A stretch of 30,062 bases of DNA from JAKEHA01 sp035687255 (GTDB lineage Bacteria; Krumholzibacteriota; Krumholzibacteriia; WVZY01; JAKEHA01). Made by a program: the position numbers and the translations under genes. The notes beneath the pieces are model-generated. The model made no database searches. It was not told the origin of the DNA and saw only the letters and a program-made list of their open reading frames with translations. Position 1 is the stretch's first letter, and each line of letters starts with the position of its first letter. The stretch is taken from the NCBI GenBank assembly GCA_035687255.1, contig DASRYI010000191.1, positions 1-30,062 of the forward strand. The letters run 5' to 3'. Positions 1 to 6,619 of this stretch are shown here, piece after piece.

Positions 1-437
1 CCGGGCAGAACCACCCGGCGTGGCTCCGCGTCGTGGCGGTCGCGGATGAGGCGCGCCAGCTGCAGCAGATCCGCTTCGAACTCCGCCCCCAGGCAGGTGT
101 CGGCGAGCGCCGGCACCAGGTGCGCACGGTGCAGCCCCGCATACAGCCCGACGAAACACACGTGCGCACGCGGGTTGACGGCGCGCACGCGCTCCGCAAC
201 GCGCGCTCCCAGACGCAGCGCGGTATGCATGGGCGTGGAGATGGCGACCAGCGGAGCATCCGCCACCTGTTCCGGGTCGAAGTCACCCACCGCGACGTCG
301 ATGATGCGGACGGAAAAACCCGCGCGCTCGAGAACGCCGGCCGGTGTCAGAACGCCCAGCGGCTCATGGCCGAGCTCGTAACACGAGACCAGCGCGACGT
401 CGCAGGTGCTCCGGGATAGCAATGGGAGTGGCTGCAC
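1..437 (-). CDS. CUAEP/CCAEP-tail radical SAM protein, N-terminal fragment (partial at window edge)
   Basis: Reading the minus strand leftwards from 437 gives an open frame to the window edge. After a few leader residues it reads DVALVSCYELGHEPLGVLTP, then AGVLERAGFSVRIIDVAVG, VAISTPMHTALRLGARVAER and NPRAHVCFVGLYAGLH. From memory this is the cobalamin-binding-like N-terminal part of the CUAEP/CCAEP-tail radical SAM family. The radical SAM CxxxCxxC motif and the tail lie outside the window, so whether this copy carries selenocysteine or cysteine cannot be seen. A stop (TGA) lies two codons upstream of GTG 437, so GTG 437 or TTG 422 is the start. A perfect TATAAT on the minus strand (449-444) ends only 6 nt before the GTG and there is no Shine-Dalgarno sequence. 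The gene is divergent from the aconitase-family gene. The family call is fairly sure; the reaction catalysed by this family is not known to me. Confidence 0.75.
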   Translation of the reverse strand, partial: MQPLPLLSRSTCDVALVSCYELGHEPLGVLTPAGVLERAGFSVRIIDVAVGDFDPEQVADAPLVAISTPMHTALRLGARVAERVRAVNPRAHVCFVGLYAGLHRAHLVPALADTCLGAEFEADLLQLARLIRDRHDAEPRRVVLP

Positions 438-443
438 GGGTCA

Positions 444-471
444 ATTATACTGTCCCCCGGGGAGCGCGCAA
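444..471 (-). promoter_or_regulatory. Promoter for the CUAEP-type radical SAM gene
   Basis: Minus-strand -35-like TTGCGC (471-466), 16-bp spacer, perfect -10 TATAAT (449-444). The predicted transcription start falls at or next to GTG 437, which suggests a leaderless mRNA. Confidence 0.5.
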
Positions 472-562
472 TCGGGAGAATCCCGCGACGCCACTCGCCG
501 CGGGCGCCGCGTGCCGCAATTGTGTATACTGCCCATGACCGCATTGAAACCCGGAGGTAGGG

Positions 563-2608
563 ATGGCCACACTGGAACTCCATCGCATACAACCCGCCCG
601 TCTCAAGCCTGGCGTGACCGACGCCGACCTGGAAAAGGGAACCTCGTCCGAGTCACGCGCGCAGGGAAAGACCATTCGCGGCCGCGCTCTGATTTTCTGG
701 GATCCCAAACGCCCGGGCGAAAAACTCGACGCCATTGATACCGATCAGATCACTCCCGCGCGTGACTGCGTGTCCGAGAGTCTCGACGCCCTCGACAAGA
801 ACTGGAAGGAAGGGGCGTTCCGTTTTCTGATGCCGGACTTCCGCGCGCGCGTGCACCGCGGCGAGACGTTTGTGATCGCCGGCGATCGCTTCGCCATCGG
901 GTCGTCACGCGAGATGAGCCCGGCCGGGCTGCGCGCCATCGCCGAGGAAGTCGGCCTGGAGATGGTGATCGTGTGCGGGGACAACATGGGGGACATCTTC
1001 CGTCGCAACGCACTCAACCTCGGCCTCGACGTGGTGCAGTCGCGGGCGGCGGTTGACGACGCGCGCGACGGCGACAGCTTCGCCTACGATCCGGTCGCGC
1101 GCACGCTTGTCAACGAGACGCAGAAGAAGACCTACGAACCGGTTCCGCTCACGTCGAAGGAAGACGAAATCCGCCGCTCGGGAGGCATCTTCACCATCGG
1201 CCGGCGCGAGTTGCGTGAGGCGACGCGAACGGCGCCCGTGATCGAATGGCCCGACGCGAAGACGGCGCGTTCCATGACGACGACGGAACAGATCGTGTGG
1301 GCGCACCGCGTCGACAGAAGCAACCCGGTGGAACCCGGCCGCACGCTCCGCGTCTATGCGGACCTGCTCCCGGCGTCCGACGGCACGGCGCCCTTTGCCA
1401 TTCACACCTTCAATCAGATTACCGGCGGCGACGCCATCTTCCCGCGCCAGGCAGCCGTCGCCAACGATCACTTTGTGTTCACCGGCGCGGATGCGGACGA
1501 GAAGCAGACGCGTATCGGCCGCGAGTTTGCGCACAAGCATCGCATCGAGAAGCCGTACTACGCGACACCCGGCGACGGCATCTTTCATTTCTATTTTCCG
1601 GAACAGGGGTTGATTTATCCCGGCCAGTTCATCCCGGGCGCCGATTCACACAGCCGCGCCTACGGCGCATACGGCGCCGTGGGGGTCGGTGTGGGGTCGA
1701 CCACGCTCGGGTTTGGATGGTCCACCGGCTATGTGTATTTCACGCCGGCGCGCGCGCGCCGCGTGGTGTTCAGCGGAACGCTGCAACCGTGGGTCACGGG
1801 CAAGGACGTGGTGCTGCGATTGCTGGAACGCTGGGGCGCAAAACAGGCGCAGGGAATGTCCGTGGAACTGGTGGACGCCAACCACCAGTTGCCCATCGCG
1901 TACCGCAACACCATCGCCAACATGATGGCGGAAGCGGAGGCGCAGAACGGCATCTTCGCGGCGGACGAGATCACGGAGGCGTGGTTTGCCGCCAAGGGAA
2001 TGAAGACGCTTCCCTATCCGCGCCTGGCGCCGGGGGAGAACGCGCGCTACGCGATCGACGAGGTGCTGGACCTGAGCGAGGTGGTCCCGATGGTGGCCCG
2101 TCCCTACAGTCCCGGCAACGCGGTTCCCGCGCAGGACATCGCGCGCGAGCGCATCACCTTCGACAAGGCCTTCATCGGCTCGTGCACCAATGGCAGTTAC
2201 GACGACCTGCTGCAGGCGGCGCTGGTGGCGAAGCGTGCGGTGGAAGCCGGGTTCGCGCGGTCCACGGTTCCGCTCATCGTGTTTCCGGGATCGGGCGGTG
2301 TCAAACGCATGATCGAACAGCCGGACCAGCGCCTGGGCGGTGATTCCGTGGCCGCCGTGCTGCGTTCGCTGGGTGCCCTGATTCGCGATTCATGGTGCGG
2401 CCCGTGCTTCGGGCAGGGACCGGACGCGTTGACGCGCGGACAGCGTGCCATCACGTCGTTCAACCGGAACTGGCAGAACCGCATGGGCGTGGGTGGCGAG
2501 GGGTACCTGGCCAGCCCGGCCGTGGTGATCTCGTCGGCGCTGCTGGGGTACATGGCGCCACCGGATGAGCTCGGTATCGAGTGGAACGCGGAAGCCTTCG
2601 CCGTCTGA
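563..2608 (+). CDS. Aconitase-superfamily hydro-lyase, swivel domain fused N-terminal to the catalytic domain
   Basis: 681 aa. Residues about 35-200 form the swivel domain (LeuD-like): DTDQITPAR at 59-67 and GSSRE at 113-117, the loop that carries the catalytic Ser/Arg. Residues about 245-681 form the Fe-S catalytic domain: HTFNQITGGDAIFPRQ, PGADSHS, and the three 4Fe-4S cysteines C541 (GSCTNG), C612 and C615 (CGPCFG). All expected active-site landmarks are present. The domain order is the reverse of AcnA and resembles AcnB without its HEAT-like domain. Substrate could be citrate/isocitrate, isopropylmalate or homocitrate; no leucine or lysine pathway gene is nearby, and sucA and mdh in the same window make a TCA role attractive but unproven. 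ATG 563 follows GGAGG (551-555) at good spacing. A -10-like TATACT lies at 525-530 with no convincing -35. The aldo/keto reductase starts 10 bp after the stop. Confidence 0.85.
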   Translation: MATLELHRIQPARLKPGVTDADLEKGTSSESRAQGKTIRGRALIFWDPKRPGEKLDAIDTDQITPARDCVSESLDALDKNWKEGAFRFLMPDFRARVHRGETFVIAGDRFAIGSSREMSPAGLRAIAEEVGLEMVIVCGDNMGDIFRRNALNLGLDVVQSRAAVDDARDGDSFAYDPVARTLVNETQKKTYEPVPLTSKEDEIRRSGGIFTIGRRELREATRTAPVIEWPDAKTARSMTTTEQIVWAHRVDRSNPVEPGRTLRVYADLLPASDGTAPFAIHTFNQITGGDAIFPRQAAVANDHFVFTGADADEKQTRIGREFAHKHRIEKPYYATPGDGIFHFYFPEQGLIYPGQFIPGADSHSRAYGAYGAVGVGVGSTTLGFGWSTGYVYFTPARARRVVFSGTLQPWVTGKDVVLRLLERWGAKQAQGMSVELVDANHQLPIAYRNTIANMMAEAEAQNGIFAADEITEAWFAAKGMKTLPYPRLAPGENARYAIDEVLDLSEVVPMVARPYSPGNAVPAQDIARERITFDKAFIGSCTNGSYDDLLQAALVAKRAVEAGFARSTVPLIVFPGSGGVKRMIEQPDQRLGGDSVAAVLRSLGALIRDSWCGPCFGQGPDALTRGQRAITSFNRNWQNRMGVGGEGYLASPAVVISSALLGYMAPPDELGIEWNAEAFAV

Positions 2609-2618
2609 GCGCGTTCTC

Positions 2619-3596
2619 ATGGAGTACCGTCATCTCGGGCACAGTGGCCTCAATGTCTCCGTGCTCTCGCTCGGTTTCTGGGTGACCTACGGGTCCCAGG
2701 TGGGTGAGGACGTCGCGCTCGAATGCATGCGCGCCGCCTTCGATGGTGGCGTGAACTTCTTCGACAACGCGGAAGCGTACGCGTCGGGGCGCGCAGAAGT
2801 GGTCATGGGCAACGTGATCCGGCGCCTGGGCTGGAAGCGTTCCGATGTGGTGCTCTCCACGAAACTGTTCTGGGGCGGCAAGGGCCCCAACGACCGCGGA
2901 CTCTCGCGCAAGCACATCCTCGAGGGCATCGACGCGTCGCTGCGCCGTCTGCAGCTCGACTACGTCGATCTGCTGTTCTGTCATCGCCCCGATCCGGAAA
3001 CCCCCGTCGAAGAAACCGTGCGCGCCATGAATCATGTGCTCAATCAGGGCAAGGCGCTGTACTGGGGAACCAGCGAATGGAGCGCGGACGCGTTGCGTGA
3101 AGCCTACGCAGTCGCCCAACGCGAACACCTGATCGCACCGCTGATGGAGCAGCCGCAGTACCACATGTTCCATCGCGACCGGGTCGAGAGGGAATACGCG
3201 CCGCTGTACGACGAGTACGGACTGGGGCTCACCATCTGGAGCCCGCTGGCCAGCGGGCTTTTGACGGGGAAATATGACCACGGCATGATTCCGGGAACGC
3301 GCGCCAGTCATCCGGGGATGGAATGGCTCAGGGAAGAACTGGTGGGGCCCGCGGCGAAACCGAAGGTGGCCGTCGTGAAGAAACTGAAGCCGCTTGCCGA
3401 GCGACTGGGATGCACGCGCGCACAGCTTGCGCTTGCGTGGTGCATCAAGAATCCGCACGTGAGTTCCGCCATCACCGGGGCGACGCGCGCGGAACAGATG
3501 ACCGAGAATCTGGGTGCGCTCGACGTGCTTCCGAAGCTCACTGATGACGTGATGCGGGAAATAGACGCACTGCTCGCGGACGCGACACGCGCGTAA
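2619..3596 (+). CDS. Aldo/keto reductase of the Kv-channel beta-subunit-like (AKR6) type
   Basis: 325 aa, one (alpha/beta)8 NADPH-dependent oxidoreductase domain. From the first residues (MEYRHLGHSGLNVSVLSLG) through FFDNAEAY, STKLFWGG, RGLSRKHILEGI, RLQLDYVDLL and WSPLASGLLTGKY it follows animal Kv-beta subunits closely. The catalytic tetrad is D and Y in FDNAEAY, K in STKLFWGG, and H in CHRPD. Vertebrate Kv-beta proteins have Asn at the last position, so this copy keeps the canonical AKR histidine. Bacterial members reduce aldehydes or ketones such as methylglyoxal; the substrate here is unknown. The start is set at ATG 2619, 10 bp after the aconitase-family stop. No clear Shine-Dalgarno sequence precedes it, so translational coupling is likely. 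A longer frame from 2565 would overlap the upstream gene and lacks family similarity. A terminator hairpin follows the stop. Confidence 0.88.
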   Translation: MEYRHLGHSGLNVSVLSLGFWVTYGSQVGEDVALECMRAAFDGGVNFFDNAEAYASGRAEVVMGNVIRRLGWKRSDVVLSTKLFWGGKGPNDRGLSRKHILEGIDASLRRLQLDYVDLLFCHRPDPETPVEETVRAMNHVLNQGKALYWGTSEWSADALREAYAVAQREHLIAPLMEQPQYHMFHRDRVEREYAPLYDEYGLGLTIWSPLASGLLTGKYDHGMIPGTRASHPGMEWLREELVGPAAKPKVAVVKKLKPLAERLGCTRAQLALAWCIKNPHVSSAITGATRAEQMTENLGALDVLPKLTDDVMREIDALLADATRA

Positions 3597-3599
3597 TAA

Positions 3600-3634
3600 A
3601 AAAAAAGAATCCCGGGCGAAACCCGGGATCCTTT
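3600..3634. terminator. Bidirectional Rho-independent terminator
   Basis: Stem ATCCCGGG (3609-3616) with CCCGGGAT (3622-3629), loop CGAAA. Reading plus, it is followed by CCTTTTC and would end the aldo/keto reductase transcript. Reading minus, it is followed by TTC and an unbroken run of Ts, the stronger signal, although no minus-strand gene is recognised upstream of it. Confidence 0.8.
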
Positions 3635-3787
3635 TCAAGCGTTCAGGAACTGAACGCCATAGTGCAGGGACCCAAACTCTATCACCAGGCCTGTACGGGT
3701 TCAAGCGTCTTTCTGCTCCCAATCGACATCCTGTTCCGCTACAATGTCTTGGCCAGTTTTCATCCAGTCGTTCCGAGGAACCCGGTG

Positions 3788-3833
3788 CACCTCCCGGCGG
3801 CCGCGCCTGCGTAGTTTTTGACACCTCCCGGCG
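3788..3833. repeat. 12-bp direct repeat CACCTCCCGGCG, two copies
   Basis: Identical copies at 3788-3799 and 3822-3833, 34 bp start to start. The second copy overlaps the end of the -35 box TTGACA (3818-3823) of the sucA promoter. Possible operator; could be chance in GC-rich DNA. Confidence 0.45.
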
Positions 3834-3845
3834 ACACGTGTTAAT
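3818..3845 (+). promoter_or_regulatory. sucA promoter
   Basis: Perfect -35 TTGACA (3818-3823), 16-bp spacer, -10 GTTAAT (3840-3845). The start of transcription would be near 3852, giving a leader of about 70 nt before ATG 3922. Confidence 0.55.
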
Positions 3846-3921
3846 TACCGATGCACCTTGCGGTTGAGCGGCTCTCGCGCGTCCGGGTGCGGGGGAGTAT
3901 CCCCATGGCGGAAAGACGAAC

Positions 3922-6420
3922 ATGAACGATCCACAGACTGTCAGCGCGCGCTCCGTCCGAGTTGCCGATCCCGACATGACCACCGATCCCGTGGCCGACG
4001 CCTACCGGCGCTGGGGGTATCTCCAGGCCAATGTTGATCCACTGCAGCGGCTCGCACCCTTCGAGCATCCGGACGTCGCGGATGCGCGTACCCGCGGTGG
4101 TGCGGAGGAAAACGCCCGCTGGCGGTCGATCTACTGCGGGTCGGTTGGTTTCGAATTCATGCACATGATGGAACGCGAGCGCGTCGAGTGGATGCGTGAG
4201 GCCATCGAAGCGGGCCCGCCCGCGGTGGATTCGCGCTGGGTGCTGTCGCGTCTGATGGAGACGGAACTGTTCGAGCGTTTCCTGCATCTGAAGTACGTGG
4301 GCACCAAGCGCTTTTCGATCGAGGGAATCGCCGGGCTGATTCCATTGCTGGATTCCATGCTGGATGCGTCCGGCGCGCTGGGCGCCGATTTCCTGTATCT
4401 CGGGATGAGTCACCGCGGGCGCCTGAACGTCATGAAGAGCATCGTCAACCTGCCCATCGAAGACATCTTTGCGGGCATCGAGGATGTGGACGCGCGCAGC
4501 CAGCTGGGCAGCGGTGACGTGAAGTATCACATCGGTGCCACCGGTCGCTATACCACCCACTCGGGCCATGACGTGGAAGTGCACCTGGCCAGCAATCCCA
4601 GCCATCTGGAGGCGGTGGATTCCGTGGTAATGGGACGCGCGCGTGCACGTCAGGAACGCTGGGGTGAAGAGGGCGTCAGACACATCCTTCCCATTACGCT
4701 GCACGGCGACGCCGCCTTCGCGGGACAGGGAATCACGTCGGAGACTCTGAATCTCGCCGACCTCGACCACTACCGCGTGGGTGGCACCATCCATGTGATC
4801 GTGAACAACTTCATCGGCTTCACCGCGGAACCGGCGGTACTGCAGAGTTCGCGTTACGCATCGGACGCGGCCCGGCGCGTGTCCATGCCCATCATTCATG
4901 TGAACGCCGAAGATCCCGAGGCCGTGTGGTGGGCGGGAAACCTGGCCGCGGCGTACCGCTACCGCTTCGGCGGTGACGTCGTCGTGGACCTGATCGGGTT
5001 TCGCCGTTACGGACACAGCGAGATCGAAGATCCCACCGTGACGCAGCCGTTGCTCTACGCAAAGATCGCGCAACATCCGCTGGCGTGGGAAATTCACGCG
5101 CAGCGTCTGGGGCTCGATGCCGCGACCATCGATGACATGAAGAAAGCGGCCAGCGCGGGTCTGAGCGAGAGCCACGAGAAGGGGCGGGCCTACGCGACGC
5201 GGCCGGTGTTCTGGAAGCTTCCCAAATTCTGGGGACGCTATCAGGGCGGAGACTACGATCCCGCCTATGAGGTGCCCACGGCGGTCGACATGGAAAAGTT
5301 GCGTGCGATCGCCGCGCGGATTACGCACGCGCCCGATGACTTTTCCGTACACCCCAAGATCGCGAAGCTGCTCAAGCAGCGTGCGGAAATGGTGTCCGGA
5401 AAACGCCGCGTCGACTGGGGGATGGCCGAAGCGCTGGCGTTCGGTTCGTTGCTCACCGAGGGCGTGGGCGTTCGCCTGACGGGCCAGGATTCGCGGCGCG
5501 GCACCTTCAACCACCGGCATGCGGCGCTCATCGACACGCGCACAGGCGCGGACTATGTTCCGCTCGAGCACATCTCGGAGGATCAGGCCCGTTTTGTCGC
5601 CGTCGACAGCCCGCTCACCGAGGCGGCGGCTCTCGGCTTCGAATACGGGTACAGCCGGGAATTTCCCGACGCGCTGGTGTTGTGGGAGGCCCAGTTCGGC
5701 GACTTTGCCAACGGCGCGCAGGTCATCATCGACCAGTTCGTGAGCGCCGGTGAGGACAAATGGAATCTGCTCTCGGGTCTCGTGATGCTGCTGCCACATG
5801 GCAGTGAGGGCCAGGGACCCGAACACTCCAGTGCGCGTCCGGAGCGCTACCTGCAGCTGGCTGCGCAGGACAACATCCAGGTGGCGCAACCGTCCACGGC
5901 GGGGAACTACTTTCACCTGCTGCGCCGCCAGATTCTCCGCACGTGGCGCAAGCCGCTGGTAGTGATGATGCCGAAGAGTACGCTGCGCGCCGAACCGGCG
6001 TGTTCACCGGTGGAAGAACTCGCGACGGGCGCCTTCCGTCCCGTGATTGGCGACGACGAAGCCCGCAATGTGCGCGGCGTCATTCTTTGCACCGGCAAGA
6101 TTGCCCACGAACTGCGGGCGGAGCGCGTTGCCCGCGGCGCGATGGACCGCGCCATCGTCACCATCGAGCAGTTGTATCCGTTCCCCGCCGATGCGTTGAA
6201 GGAGGCCCTCTCCGGCTATCCGCACGATGCCAAGATCATCTGGGTTCAGGAAGAGCCCGCCAACATGGGTGCGCTCGCCTTCATCCGGCACCGGATCAAG
6301 GAAACGCTGGGGCGGCACGTGACCAGCGTCAAACGTTATGAAAGCGCCAGTCCGGCCACGGGTTCCGCGAAGGCGCATGCACTGGAGCAGAAAGCACTTC
6401 TCAAGCTTGCCTTCGCGTAG
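3922..6420 (+). CDS. sucA: 2-oxoglutarate dehydrogenase E1 component
   Basis: 832 aa, thiamine-diphosphate-dependent decarboxylating subunit of the 2-oxoglutarate dehydrogenase complex (2-oxoglutarate to succinyl-dihydrolipoyl-E2). Family motifs run end to end: IYCGSVGFEFMHM, ETELFERFLHLKYVGTKRFS, GMSHRGRLN (His164), GDVKYHIG, NPSHLEAVDSVV (His228), the ThDP motif GDAAFAGQG...NN, HVNAEDPEAV, RRYGH, TGQDSRRGTFNHRH, FEYGYS, and LLPHGSEGQGPEHSSAR (His626). It is about 100 residues shorter than E. coli SucA, mainly at the N-terminus. Two near-invariant positions differ: NNFIGFT instead of NNQ(I/V)GFT (Phe297) and YGHSE instead of YGHNE. No E2 (sucB) or E3 (lpd) gene lies next to it, which is unusual. 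ATG 3922 has a modest GGAAAG upstream; ATG 3976 is an alternative start. Confidence 0.93.
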   Translation: MNDPQTVSARSVRVADPDMTTDPVADAYRRWGYLQANVDPLQRLAPFEHPDVADARTRGGAEENARWRSIYCGSVGFEFMHMMERERVEWMREAIEAGPPAVDSRWVLSRLMETELFERFLHLKYVGTKRFSIEGIAGLIPLLDSMLDASGALGADFLYLGMSHRGRLNVMKSIVNLPIEDIFAGIEDVDARSQLGSGDVKYHIGATGRYTTHSGHDVEVHLASNPSHLEAVDSVVMGRARARQERWGEEGVRHILPITLHGDAAFAGQGITSETLNLADLDHYRVGGTIHVIVNNFIGFTAEPAVLQSSRYASDAARRVSMPIIHVNAEDPEAVWWAGNLAAAYRYRFGGDVVVDLIGFRRYGHSEIEDPTVTQPLLYAKIAQHPLAWEIHAQRLGLDAATIDDMKKAASAGLSESHEKGRAYATRPVFWKLPKFWGRYQGGDYDPAYEVPTAVDMEKLRAIAARITHAPDDFSVHPKIAKLLKQRAEMVSGKRRVDWGMAEALAFGSLLTEGVGVRLTGQDSRRGTFNHRHAALIDTRTGADYVPLEHISEDQARFVAVDSPLTEAAALGFEYGYSREFPDALVLWEAQFGDFANGAQVIIDQFVSAGEDKWNLLSGLVMLLPHGSEGQGPEHSSARPERYLQLAAQDNIQVAQPSTAGNYFHLLRRQILRTWRKPLVVMMPKSTLRAEPACSPVEELATGAFRPVIGDDEARNVRGVILCTGKIAHELRAERVARGAMDRAIVTIEQLYPFPADALKEALSGYPHDAKIIWVQEEPANMGALAFIRHRIKETLGRHVTSVKRYESASPATGSAKAHALEQKALLKLAFA

Positions 6421-6619
6421 CCGGCGCGGCTGCCACCGCTGTCCGCGCCTGTGCGCGGCGGTTGCCGCCGTGCCCGGTGCTTCCTCGTGATGTCCCCTCC
6501 TTCCGCGTCGCGGAGGATTCTCTTTCCCATGGCGCGCAGTGGCTCCGATCACCCGTTTGTGTACTGTTCTTGCTCTTCCCGGTGGGGAGTTCTTCACCTG
6601 GGGAGAGGCAGCCGTCGTC

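Larger units (their letters stand above)
3597..3921. other. Structured 325-bp intergenic region before sucA
   Basis: No convincing protein gene. It holds, in order: a run of As, a bidirectional terminator hairpin (3609-3629), a second perfect hairpin (GCGTTCAG/CTGAACGC, 3639-3646 with 3650-3657, loop GAA), two possible overlapping helices (3662-3668 with 3690-3696; 3669-3673 with 3697-3701), a 12-bp direct repeat CACCTCCCGGCG (3788-3799 and 3822-3833) and a promoter for sucA. A minus-strand mini-ORF (start 3792 or 3765, ending MKTGQDIVAEQDVDWEQKDA) is possible but unsupported. Confidence 0.55.

Noticed and set aside
3765..3792. Possible minus-strand mini-gene of 20-29 codons in the sucA intergenic region
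   Set aside because: No good ribosome binding site relative to either start and no recognisable product; kept only as a note within the small-RNA candidate.
2460..3983. 507-aa minus-strand ORF across the reductase gene and the sucA leader
   Set aside because: Shadow frame of the aldo/keto reductase and the aconitase-family end; no recognisable motif.
3841..5916. 691-aa minus-strand ORF antisense to sucA
   Set aside because: GC-rich shadow of sucA; His/Arg/Val-rich composition, no domain, and no start signals.
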